Source of the DNA: Nitrososphaerales archaeon
Lineage (GTDB): Archaea > Thermoproteota > Nitrososphaeria > Nitrososphaerales > CADDZS01
Reading direction: 5' to 3'
NCBI GenBank assembly: GCA_030041295.1
Contig: JASHOD010000053.1
Coordinates: 80,629-144,628 of the forward strand
DNA: 64,000 bases
Below the pieces are notes generated by a model. It had not been told where the DNA came from. It saw nothing but the letters and a program-made list of their open reading frames with translations, and did no database searches. Below are positions 43,680 through 52,042 of this stretch, one piece after another (position 1 is the stretch's first letter; every line of letters starts with the position of its first letter). Made by a program: the position numbers and the translations under genes.

Positions 43680-44120
43680 TCACTGTGTCTTCTTGAATTT
43701 GGGCAACGAAAATTCTGGAGTCACGTCATCAAAGTATAGTGTAACCGCATCTCCAATAGCAACCTTGTCAACAGCTACGCCCGTTACATTCGAATAAATT
43801 CTTGGTCCCTCGTCTAACTCGACTAGTCCAATAATAAATGGAATGTCATTTTGAAATGCAGGTGAATTGTCTATTACGTGTCTGATTATAGTGAAGGAAT
43901 AAACATGGCCATTTCCAGACAACTTCCGCCACTCAATCTTATCTCTCTTTCCGCAGTTTGGGCACCAGGCCCTTGGGTACCAGATCCATTCAGAGCACAT
44001 AAGACAATATTGCATCCTTAACTCGTGACTCTTGCAATAATCCCAGAATGGCTTTGTCAGTTGTGTTGGCTCTGGCAGAAATTTCTCATATGGTTTAGTT
44101 TGTGTAGTTATGGTTGACAT
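43680..44120 (-). CDS. DUF35 OB-fold/zinc-ribbon protein
   Basis: 146 residues. A helical N-terminus, then a rubredoxin-like zinc ribbon, YCLMCSEWIWYPRAWCPNCG (Cys-x2-Cys...Cys-x2-Cys), and an OB-fold with VYSFTIIRHV and GLVELDEGPRIYSN. DUF35 proteins form complexes with thiolase-fold enzymes, as in archaeal acetoacetyl-CoA thiolase/HMG-CoA synthase and in actinobacterial Ltp2 aldolases. The partner is the next gene upstream in the operon, 33 nt away. Last gene of the minus-strand acyl-CoA operon. Confidence 0.88.
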   Translation of the reverse strand: MSTITTQTKPYEKFLPEPTQLTKPFWDYCKSHELRMQYCLMCSEWIWYPRAWCPNCGKRDKIEWRKLSGNGHVYSFTIIRHVIDNSPAFQNDIPFIIGLVELDEGPRIYSNVTGVAVDKVAIGDAVTLYFDDVTPEFSLPKFKKTQ

Positions 44121-44153
44121 ATTTCACTTTAGAACCTCTCTTTCTTTTCTCCC

Positions 44154-45356
44154 CTAATTCCTTCCAAATATTACCGTCATACTATTCGCGAGATTATTTC
44201 CATAGCTTATTGCCCCTATGCCCGTTGCAAGACCGTATTGTGCATCATTTACCTGCCTTGCTCCCCCATCCCCTCTTAGCTGTCTTATACTCTCAACAAT
44301 GTGAACCATTCCGCCGGCCATTGAGGGTTGCCCGGAAGATAGCTGCCCTCCACCAGTGTTCACTGGCAGGCTCCCTTTGAAAGAAATGTCATTCTCGTCG
44401 ACGAATTTACCGCCCTTGCCTTTCTCGCAGAAACCTGTATCTTCCAGTTGCATTAGGACAGCTATAGTATAGTCATCATACAACTGCACAAAATTAATGT
44501 CTTTGTGTTGTAGTCCGCTCATATCGAACGCTCGCCTTGAAGAATCGTAAATTCCCATATATGTCATGTCTGGCCGTTGACTAGATCCCATTATGAAATT
44601 GTCTGATTCAGATATCCCTAGTATGTTGACGATCTTATCCTTCTTCGCAATCTTACTTGCCTTTTCCTTAGAGGCTACAATGTATGCCAGCCCACCGTTT
44701 ACCGGAATGCATGCATCAAACATTCGTATGGGATCTGCAATCATTCTCGAGGAAAGGTATTGTTCCATGGTCAGGGGTTGTTTAAGATAGCCGTTTGGAT
44801 TTCTCATCGCATGTTCCCTTTGAACAATAGCCACTTTTCCAAGTTGCTCCGAAGTAGTTCCGTACTGATACATGTGGCGTCTCAAGATGAATGCAAATTG
44901 GCTGTTGGGACCCATCATACCAAATGGCTTTTGGAATTCAGATTCGTATCTCCAAGTCCTTACGGCACCAGGGGTCGTAATATTCATTGGCGTATCGGCC
45001 CCTATGCAAAGAACGAGATCGACGACACCACTAGCAACTGCTAGACCTGCATGATATAACATGGCGCCTGCATTCATGCCGCCATGGTCTGATCTAATCA
45101 AGAGTTTTGGAGAGAATCCTAGATCCTGAATCACTTCTGCAGACCATATTTCAGCATGAGGATATGCGCTACCAGTCACAGCAATTCCTTGACCGTCGAG
45201 GTCTTTCTTCTCCAAGCCTGCGTCATTAAGCACAGATTCTGCTGCCCATGCAAAGTATTCCTGAGAAGATAATTTTGCCTCTCCTTTGTCAACTCGGGCC
45301 CTACTTACTGGCGTTTCACTGTACCCGATGATTGAGAATCTATCTTTCAATGTCAC
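44154..45356 (-). CDS. Thiolase-fold protein lacking catalytic Cys and His (SCP-x/Ltp2-like)
   Basis: 400 residues of the SCP2-thiolase family. At the nucleophile position, where archaeal thiolases read ACASGS, this protein has SDHGGMNAG (residues 89-97); near the C-terminus the GHP histidine is replaced in NTGGGQLSSGQPS (about residue 343). Both active-site groups are thus missing. This is the situation in Ltp2-type aldolases, which use the thiolase fold with a DUF35 partner to cleave beta-hydroxyacyl-CoA by retro-aldol reaction. The DUF35 gene follows directly. True thiolysis is unlikely; a structural role is also possible. Confidence 0.84.
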   Translation of the reverse strand: MTLKDRFSIIGYSETPVSRARVDKGEAKLSSQEYFAWAAESVLNDAGLEKKDLDGQGIAVTGSAYPHAEIWSAEVIQDLGFSPKLLIRSDHGGMNAGAMLYHAGLAVASGVVDLVLCIGADTPMNITTPGAVRTWRYESEFQKPFGMMGPNSQFAFILRRHMYQYGTTSEQLGKVAIVQREHAMRNPNGYLKQPLTMEQYLSSRMIADPIRMFDACIPVNGGLAYIVASKEKASKIAKKDKIVNILGISESDNFIMGSSQRPDMTYMGIYDSSRRAFDMSGLQHKDINFVQLYDDYTIAVLMQLEDTGFCEKGKGGKFVDENDISFKGSLPVNTGGGQLSSGQPSMAGGMVHIVESIRQLRGDGGARQVNDAQYGLATGIGAISYGNNLANSMTVIFGRN

Positions 45357-45394
45357 TTTGAAAATTCACACTTCCGAACTCTTGGGGCTTGCAT

Positions 45395-46198
45395 CTATTC
45401 CGCAGTAAATCTAGGCTCTCTTTTTTCTTTGAAGAAAGCAGTTATTCCTTCTTTGAGATCCTTTGTATGAAACATTTCAATCGACTCTCTAAGCTGGTAT
45501 TCCATACCGTCTTCTATGGACATCTCTGATCCATAGTTAACACAAGCTTTAGCTGCTCCAATTGCAAGTGGGGCTTTCTTTGAAATCTTTGACGCTATCG
45601 CTAGTGCTTCGTCAAGCAGCTTTTCTTGAGGAACTACTCTGTTCGCTAATCCAATTCTATAAGCTTCATTCGCGCTTATCCATTCACCCAAAAAGAGCAG
45701 TTCCTTTGCCAGATATTTACCCACAACGCGAGGAAGCCGGATAGTAATCCCGGCGCCGGGGCAAACTCCTATCCCGGTCTCTGGGAGGCCGAATTTTGCA
45801 TCTTCAGAAGCAACAACAAGATCAACTGACTGTATAGTCTCGATGTTCGCATAACCATTAACTGCGGCAATTATTGGTTTTCTTAGCTTCTCCATCTTTC
45901 GCCAAAGATCTATGTTGGCTCTTTGGAATTTCTCAGTTTGTTCGATTGTATTTGAGAGAAACTCGCCTGTATCTCCTCCAGCACAGAATGTCTTTCCTTT
46001 CGCGGCAATAATCACGGCGCGAATACTTTTGTCATTAGCAATCTTGTCAAAAGCTCTCGTGAATTCTTGGACCATATTGTAAGTTATTGCGTTTCGTTTC
46101 TCAGGTCTATTGTAGTACAAAATGACAGTAGAGTCACCATCTTTCTGTTCGTACAGTATATCCCTGAATTCTTGCGTTTGTGCTTCACTTGATTGCAT
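45395..46198 (-). CDS. Enoyl-CoA hydratase/isomerase family protein, altered oxyanion loop
   Basis: 267 residues of crotonase fold. RPEKRNAIT, TFCAGGD (first oxyanion amide) and FGLPETGIGVCPGAG with the second catalytic Glu are present. The second oxyanion loop, usually NGYALGGGxEL, reads NGYANIETIQSVDL (residues 114-127): the three glycines are gone and the loop is about three residues shorter. Activity may be changed or lost. It would act on an enoyl-CoA made by the two acyl-CoA dehydrogenases upstream. Confidence 0.82.
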   Translation of the reverse strand: MQSSEAQTQEFRDILYEQKDGDSTVILYYNRPEKRNAITYNMVQEFTRAFDKIANDKSIRAVIIAAKGKTFCAGGDTGEFLSNTIEQTEKFQRANIDLWRKMEKLRKPIIAAVNGYANIETIQSVDLVVASEDAKFGLPETGIGVCPGAGITIRLPRVVGKYLAKELLFLGEWISANEAYRIGLANRVVPQEKLLDEALAIASKISKKAPLAIGAAKACVNYGSEMSIEDGMEYQLRESIEMFHTKDLKEGITAFFKEKREPRFTAE

Positions 46199-46356
46199 TA
46201 CAATTCTCTGCCTTGATAACTTTGTAGAATTGATTGTAACTTTACGCTTTTCGCATTGAGATTTTTAAAGAAGGAAGAAGCTAACCATCAACCTCTTTTT
46301 TTTGAAGGAGGAAAAAGTACCGGCACATACGAGCATTAACGAGTACTCGTATTTCC

Positions 46357-47514
46357 TCAGTACGACCTTGGCAATCCAAGGGATCTTTCAGCAATAGAGG
46401 CCAAAAGAAGTTCTTCAGAGACTGGATGTACCCTGTGCGCTCTAACATCTCGCCAAAACCTTTCGACGTTGTATTCTTTATAGTATCCATGACCTCCAAA
46501 TGCTTGCAGAGCTCTATCGGTTGCGGCTGTAGTTGCCGTAGCAGAAGATAGAAGAGCAAAAGCAGCCTCGTTGCCAAAGTTTTTCTTTTGATCAACCAGT
46601 GAAGCAGCTTTGAAGGTCATTCCCTCTGAGACCTCAAGTTGTGCTACTGCATCGGCCAGTGGAAACTGAACACCTTGGTTTGATCCAATTAATTTCCCAA
46701 AAACAGTTCGTTTCTTTGCCCACTTTGAGGCCTCTGAGAGCGCTAGTCTTCCTGTCCCTATTAGAGAAGCAGCTGTCAAGATCTTATCCATGTCAAAAAT
46801 TCCAACAATGTTGCGCCACGCTTTGTCTACCTCTCCTAGTACTCTAGACTCGCTTACGGTCAAGTCTTCAAAGTCAATTGAATAACTATTCACAAAGTTC
46901 ATTCCGAGCTTTGATAACTTTCTCTTCTTTATCTTCGGATCATAAGCCTCGACCAAGAACATTGAAACGCCAAATGATTTCTTCTGAGATGGATTTATCT
47001 CACTAGTGCGGGCAAATATGATCAGATAGTCAGCAAGATCCGCGTTGTTGACAAATGCCTTTGAACCACTAAGCGAGTACGTATGTTCTCCCATTTTGTT
47101 TGCCTTTGAATTAATCGAAAGAGCATCAAGCCCAGAACTTTCTTCTGATAGAGCAATCGATATTTTGAGCTGCCCTCTCGCCAATTTAGGAAGGAGCTCA
47201 TTCTTCATCTCAGCACTTGAGTGGCTTGAAATGATACTAGAAACTAGACAACCGCTAAGAAAAAGATACGACCCGAGCCCCGCATAGCGTTCAGAAGTTT
47301 CTTCCACGGCTAAAGCTAGATCTAGCAGCCCTCTTTCCATGCCTCCCCATTTTTGTTCGATCAAAACTCCAAAAAGTCCACTTTCAGCGAGACAGTTCCA
47401 GTACTCTGTCGGAAACTTTCCTTCTTGATCTACTTGTCTCCAATATTCTAAATCGCACTTGGACGAGACTGATCTAATTTTTTCCTGTATCGACCGATCA
47501 AAAGTGAAATCCAA
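46357..47514 (-). CDS. Acyl-CoA dehydrogenase
   Basis: 385 residues. SIALSEESSGLDALSINSKA (FAD-binding middle domain), SGSKAFVNNADLADYLIIFA, the C-terminal AFGGHGYYKEYNVERFWRD motif and the ending LGLPRSY identify the family. The YEGT Glu of medium-chain enzymes is not found; this subgroup places its base elsewhere. Oxidises an acyl-CoA to the enoyl-CoA with FAD. Located 8 nt after a second, related dehydrogenase; the pair may form a heteromer. Confidence 0.9.
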   Translation of the reverse strand: MDFTFDRSIQEKIRSVSSKCDLEYWRQVDQEGKFPTEYWNCLAESGLFGVLIEQKWGGMERGLLDLALAVEETSERYAGLGSYLFLSGCLVSSIISSHSSAEMKNELLPKLARGQLKISIALSEESSGLDALSINSKANKMGEHTYSLSGSKAFVNNADLADYLIIFARTSEINPSQKKSFGVSMFLVEAYDPKIKKRKLSKLGMNFVNSYSIDFEDLTVSESRVLGEVDKAWRNIVGIFDMDKILTAASLIGTGRLALSEASKWAKKRTVFGKLIGSNQGVQFPLADAVAQLEVSEGMTFKAASLVDQKKNFGNEAAFALLSSATATTAATDRALQAFGGHGYYKEYNVERFWRDVRAHRVHPVSEELLLASIAERSLGLPRSY

Positions 47515-47522
47515 TTTTTATC

Positions 47523-48725
47523 TCAGTAGCTCCTTGGTAGACCTAACACCCTTTGCCCTAGAAAATTCAGAACCATCTCTTCTGGAACTGGCCCCGTCCT
47601 AAATAATCGGCTATCTCTCCAGTGACGTTCTATGTCAGAGGTCTTTGCAAAACCTAGACCTCCGTAAGTTTGAATTGCTCTGTCAGACGCATTGAATGCT
47701 GCTCTCGCTCCCATATACGCTGCAATGTTGGCAGCGAGCGAGCAATCTCTTCCATTGTCAAACTCCCAAGCAGCTTTTTGTGCGACTGCCCATGCACACT
47801 CCAAATCTGCTTTGGATCTCGCAAGAGGAAACTGTATTGCTTGATTTGCACCGATCAAGCGGGAAAAAACTTGCCTTGATCTAGCGTAATTACATGCTTT
47901 TTCAAGAACAAGCTCACCCAATCCAATGCTAGTTGAAGCTGTGGAGATTCTTTCGGCATTGAGCAAGCTTGGTAGTATCTCCCAGCCCTTATCTAGCTCG
48001 CCGAGGATATTCTCAGACGGAACATACACATTATCAAAGAAGACCTCGTTTGACCCCAAAGCTCGCATAGATAGGTCATCAATTCTTTTCTTACGAATTT
48101 CACCGTGTTTCAAATTTCGTGTGTCTAAGAGGAAAAGAGTAAGACCGTCTGATCTCTTCTTGGCTAGATTTTTGGGCGTCGTGCGCGTAACAACATTCAT
48201 TAGAGTAGCTTCATGTGCAAGAGTTATCCAAATTTTCCCACCATTTATTACGTACCCGTCTCCCTCTTTTGTTGCCGTCGTAGAAATATCAAGTGTGTTA
48301 ACGCCAGCGCCAGGTTCGGTTAGGCAAAAAGCCATGATGTGCTTTCCTTGACCTAACTCGCGCACGAGATCACTCCGAAGTGGTTCCTTTGCAAATGTCT
48401 TGATCGTTTGAATTGCAAAGACACATATCGCCATGATTATATCCGAAGCAGCCATCCCTGCCTTTTTTGCTACCTCGTGCATAACGATTGAGGTCTCGAT
48501 CATTCCAAGGTTTGTTCCACCAAGTTCTGCTGGTACATTCAGATTGAACCACCCATCTCTTGCGAGCGCATCGAAATATTCCCTGGGGAATTCTCCATCA
48601 GAGTCTCTTGCACGCCAATACTCATCGTTAAACTGGCTGGCAAGCTGTCCAGCTGTTTCCCGGAGAAGTTTTTGATCCTCGCTTTCTTCATAACTAAGCA
48701 ATGATGAAACTCCGTTCCTCTGCAC
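47523..48725 (-). CDS. Acyl-CoA dehydrogenase
   Basis: 400 residues from GTG 48725. FCLTEPGAGVNTLDISTTATKEG, INGGKIWITLA and QTYGGLGFAKTSDIERHWRD are the family motifs and it ends LGLPRSY like its neighbour. The frame is open to 48908, but the extra residues are not dehydrogenase-like, and a CTTAAC box about 25 bp before 48725 fits a leaderless GTG start; TTG 48701 is another option. First gene of the minus-strand operon with the second dehydrogenase, hydratase, thiolase-fold protein and DUF35. Confidence 0.9.
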   Translation of the reverse strand: MQRNGVSSLLSYEESEDQKLLRETAGQLASQFNDEYWRARDSDGEFPREYFDALARDGWFNLNVPAELGGTNLGMIETSIVMHEVAKKAGMAASDIIMAICVFAIQTIKTFAKEPLRSDLVRELGQGKHIMAFCLTEPGAGVNTLDISTTATKEGDGYVINGGKIWITLAHEATLMNVVTRTTPKNLAKKRSDGLTLFLLDTRNLKHGEIRKKRIDDLSMRALGSNEVFFDNVYVPSENILGELDKGWEILPSLLNAERISTASTSIGLGELVLEKACNYARSRQVFSRLIGANQAIQFPLARSKADLECAWAVAQKAAWEFDNGRDCSLAANIAAYMGARAAFNASDRAIQTYGGLGFAKTSDIERHWRDSRLFRTGPVPEEMVLNFLGQRVLGLPRSY

Positions 48726-49098
48726 TATAGCTGTGGCTGGCGGAGTTAAGAGGTTTATCGGTGAGCTAGAGAATTGAAAAGGGCGATGATAGGAGAAAAT
48801 GGATAGTTGAAGGAGAAAACTGTGAGTTATCCTACAACCGAATTTCGGAGTATTGTTTGAATCACGTAAGAGACAATAGACATGTAGCCAATAGTAAAAT
48901 GACTGCAAAATCAGCTGAGAACTGTTATCAAAATTAAGAATCGTATGTGGGTATTAAGTAGGGGATGCTCGAATCAAATTGACGACTTAATGCAAAGAAT
49001 AGAAAGAAACAAGTCGTTTGATATTGGGATTCTTCTTTATTATTTGTCTGAATCTCGGCTACATATCATAAAGTAAACAGCTGGAGTATAGTCGCAAA

Positions 49099-49377
49099 AT
49101 GGGTTTTTCTGACCAAAAATTCTATGATTACACAGAGTACTCATTCCCTAAAATAGGCTCAGCGGGTAGAACGGGAGACTGGCGCTCCCTGAGACCGGTA
49201 ATCATCTCTTACAAGTGCACAAAGTGTAACCTGTGCTGGCTTTATTGTCCAGAAGGATCAATTTCCAAAGGAAAGGATTCCGTACCTGTTATAGATCTCG
49301 AATATTGCAAGGGTTGCGGAATTTGCGCACAAGAGTGCGCCCCTAAATCTATTGTAATGGAGCACGAGCCTGATTGA
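49099..49377 (+). CDS. porD: 2-oxoacid:ferredoxin oxidoreductase, delta subunit (2[4Fe-4S] ferredoxin)
   Basis: 92 residues with two clusters: CTKCNLCWLYCPEGSI and CKGCGICAQECAPKSI, each Cys-x2-Cys-x2-Cys-x3-Cys followed by a proline or alanine. A ~40-residue N-terminal extension is usual for PorD/VorD. It carries electrons from the TPP subunit to external ferredoxin. First gene of a four-gene operon; its stop overlaps the alpha start (TTGA). Divergent from the acyl-CoA operon. Confidence 0.92.
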   Translation: MGFSDQKFYDYTEYSFPKIGSAGRTGDWRSLRPVIISYKCTKCNLCWLYCPEGSISKGKDSVPVIDLEYCKGCGICAQECAPKSIVMEHEPD

Positions 49378-50540
49378 CAACAACCCTCGAAGTTCTGACT
49401 GGAAATGGGGCAGCGGCTTATGGTGCGAAGCTATCTAGGGCAGAAGTGATTGCTGCATATCCAATCACTCCACAAACTGCTCTCGTTGAGAAAATCCAGG
49501 AACTAATCAATCTAGGACAAATGAACGCAGAATACATCAACGTAGAATCTGAGCATTCTGCAATGGCAGCGTGTGTAGGCGCATCTATTGGCGGAGCTAG
49601 AGCTTTTACAGCTACCTCTGCGCAGGGACTGCTTTTGATGCATGAAATGCTCTTCTGGGCAGGTTACGGAAGGCTCCCGATAGTGATGGCGGTTGTTACG
49701 CGGGGCATTGCACCGCCTTGGAACATGTGGTCAGACCATACAGATGCTTTAGCACAAAGAGATACAGGATGGATTCAGATTTTCTGTCACAACAATCAGG
49801 AGATTTTGGATTCAATCATCCAGGCATATCGAGTCGGAGAAGACAAGAGAGTAATGCTCCCGGTGATGATTTGCTACGACGGTTTTGAAATATCCCACAC
49901 ATCGGAGAACCTATTGATTCCGGATCAGGCACTCGTAGATAGTTTTCTCCCAACTTATGAAAACGATCTAGTAAACCCTTCCAGTCCGAAGCTGTTAGGG
50001 AACGGAGCACTTCCTGATGATGCAGCTGTGTTTCGGCGAATTTTGAAAGATGTAACTGGAACGATACCTTCGATCATGGAAGAAGTAAACGCCAAATTTG
50101 AAAGAGACTTTGGACGTGGTTATGAGCCGGTTGAGACTTATGGCATGCTTAATCCTGAGATTGTCATAGTTGCCATGGGATCTGTAGCATCCACAACAAA
50201 AGCTGCAACTGACCTTCTTAACAAAGAAGGTTTTTCCATGGGACTAGCTAGAATAAGGGTTTTCAGACCATTCCCTGCAGAAATTCTTAGAAATTGTTGT
50301 GAAAGTGCTAGAGCAATAATTGTCTTAGATCGTGACATGTCTTTTGGAAAGGGGATTTTGTCAACCGAAGCGAGATCCGCGTTTCAAGGGGCGAAAAACC
50401 AACCAAAGTTCTTTGAATTCTTAGCCGGGCTGGGCGGTGAAACAGTAAGATGCAGTGATATTGTAAACATGGTGAAGAGATTAGCTCCTACAATACAATC
50501 CACTGAGCAAAAAGAGGTCGAATGGCTCAGAGCCAGGTGA
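49374..50540 (+). CDS. porA: 2-oxoacid:ferredoxin oxidoreductase, alpha subunit
   Basis: 388 residues. GNGAAAYGAKLSRAEVIAAYPITPQT is the N-terminal signature, with the conserved YPITPQT loop, and ESEHSAMAACVGASIGGARAFTATSAQGLLLM follows. It contributes to the substrate and TPP site. The TTG start overlaps the ferredoxin stop. The specificity (pyruvate, 2-oxoisovalerate or aryl pyruvate) cannot be read from the sequence; context favours amino-acid-derived 2-oxoacids. Confidence 0.93.
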   Translation: MTTTLEVLTGNGAAAYGAKLSRAEVIAAYPITPQTALVEKIQELINLGQMNAEYINVESEHSAMAACVGASIGGARAFTATSAQGLLLMHEMLFWAGYGRLPIVMAVVTRGIAPPWNMWSDHTDALAQRDTGWIQIFCHNNQEILDSIIQAYRVGEDKRVMLPVMICYDGFEISHTSENLLIPDQALVDSFLPTYENDLVNPSSPKLLGNGALPDDAAVFRRILKDVTGTIPSIMEEVNAKFERDFGRGYEPVETYGMLNPEIVIVAMGSVASTTKAATDLLNKEGFSMGLARIRVFRPFPAEILRNCCESARAIIVLDRDMSFGKGILSTEARSAFQGAKNQPKFFEFLAGLGGETVRCSDIVNMVKRLAPTIQSTEQKEVEWLRAR

Positions 50541-50552
50541 ATTGCACTCCAA

Positions 50553-51428
50553 ATGATAACAATGAAAAATCTCGCTGAAGAGGAGTTGCTTCTCAAGGGT
50601 AACTCTGCATGCGCTGGTTGCGGCGCAACGCTGGCAATACGTTGGATTCTAAAAGTGCTTGGCGATAACGTTGTCCTTGTCTCACCTGCTGGATGTGTCT
50701 CAGTGTTTCAGGGAATGTTTCCCTTTAGTGCCTTCAATGTGCCTATGGTTGATTCTGCCTTCGGGGCACAATCTTCTGTGTCGGCCGGCCTTGCCGCGGC
50801 GTTCAGGGTAAGAAATAAGAAAATCAGAGTGGTCACCATCGCAGGAGACGGTGCGACTGCAGATATCGGTTTTCATGCGGTTTCAGCTGCGGCTGAAAGA
50901 GGTGATGATATCCTCTACATTTGCTATGATAATGAAGCGTACATGAATACAGGTGTTCAGCGTAGTGGGCTCACACCATTTGGGGCACGCACTCGTACTA
51001 CATTGAAAGGCAAGCACGAATGGAAAAAGGACCTTCCGCTGATAATGGCAGCGCACAATATCCCCTACTTGGCTACAATGTCTGTAGGTTATCCGATGGA
51101 CCTGTTTCGTAAGGTGGAGAAGGCATCCAAAATGAGTGGTTTCAGATACTTACATGTCCTTGCCCCGTGTCCGCCTGGATGGGGGACGGACGAAAGCAAA
51201 ACTGTTGAATTAGGTAGACTGGCTGTAAGAAGTTGCATATGGCCCCTCTTTGAAGTAGAAAACGGAAAATTAACGCTAACTAAAATGGGTTCGAGAGTGC
51301 CCGTCAAAGATTACCTCCATGCACAAAGAAGGTTTGAAGATCTCGGCGAATCTCAGATTCAAATGATTCAAGACCGCGCAGGTGCTCAGATGAGCTACTT
51401 GGAAAGACTCGAGAAAATTTCAACTTGA
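50553..51428 (+). CDS. porB: 2-oxoacid:ferredoxin oxidoreductase, beta (TPP-binding) subunit
   Basis: 291 residues. GNSACAGCGATLAIRW near the start supplies Cys ligands of a [4Fe-4S] cluster; IAGDGATADIGFHA ... YICYDNEAYMNTG is the TPP/Mg motif (GDG-x~25-N). VLAPCPPGWG near the end contains a further cluster-type Cys. Full family length. ATG 50562 is an alternative start. 12 nt after the alpha gene. Confidence 0.93.
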   Translation: MITMKNLAEEELLLKGNSACAGCGATLAIRWILKVLGDNVVLVSPAGCVSVFQGMFPFSAFNVPMVDSAFGAQSSVSAGLAAAFRVRNKKIRVVTIAGDGATADIGFHAVSAAAERGDDILYICYDNEAYMNTGVQRSGLTPFGARTRTTLKGKHEWKKDLPLIMAAHNIPYLATMSVGYPMDLFRKVEKASKMSGFRYLHVLAPCPPGWGTDESKTVELGRLAVRSCIWPLFEVENGKLTLTKMGSRVPVKDYLHAQRRFEDLGESQIQMIQDRAGAQMSYLERLEKIST

Positions 51429-51441
51429 GGGGTTCTTAGAT

Positions 51442-51999
51442 TTGACTTCGATTGAACTGAGATTTGATGGACGTGGAGGACAGGGAGTAGTGACCTTGTC
51501 GGAGCTTTTCGTTAGGGCAGCAGCTTATGAAGGGAACAATGTACAATCTATCCCTACCTTCGGGGCCGAGAGAAGAGGAACAAAGGTCGCAGCCTACGCA
51601 AGAATCTCGGACAAGAAGATATGGATTAGAGAACCCGTTTCCAATCCTGACGTTGAAACTATTCTCGATCAATCTCTTATTACTAGAGAAAATAGCCTAA
51701 TCAACCAAGTCAAGACAGAGGGAATCCTTGTCCTGAATTCAGTCAAAAGTCCATCAGAGGTCAAGAGCAACTTGAGCACTGAATTGAAGATTTACACAGT
51801 TGACGCGACAGGAATAGCTATGAATATTCTCGGAAGACCGATTGTGAGCACTCTTATGCTTGGCGCTTTACTAACGGCCACAGGAATAATCAGTTTAGAT
51901 TCAATCAAACGCGCGATTGAATTTGGACTTCCTAGCTCGAATATTAACGCTCAGATGAAAGGCGTGGAATTGACGGCCCAGTCCACTAGCTGCACATAA
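51442..51999 (+). CDS. porG: 2-oxoacid:ferredoxin oxidoreductase, gamma subunit
   Basis: 185 residues from TTG 51442. LRFDGRGGQGVVTLSELFVRAA and SIPTFGAERRGTKVAAYARIS are the gamma-subunit hallmarks (G-x-GGQG). It binds CoA and helps transfer the acyl group. Last gene of the D-A-B-G operon, completing the enzyme that turns a 2-oxoacid plus CoA into acyl-CoA, CO2 and reduced ferredoxin. Confidence 0.92.
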   Translation: MTSIELRFDGRGGQGVVTLSELFVRAAAYEGNNVQSIPTFGAERRGTKVAAYARISDKKIWIREPVSNPDVETILDQSLITRENSLINQVKTEGILVLNSVKSPSEVKSNLSTELKIYTVDATGIAMNILGRPIVSTLMLGALLTATGIISLDSIKRAIEFGLPSSNINAQMKGVELTAQSTSCT

Positions 52000-52042
52000 T
52001 CGTTTTACTATTTATAACTCGGTGACTTTACCAAGCTAGGGT

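Noticed and set aside
48726..48908. N-terminal extension of the acyl-CoA dehydrogenase
   Set aside because: Aromatic and Ser-rich residues with no dehydrogenase similarity, and the TATA-like box lies inside it.
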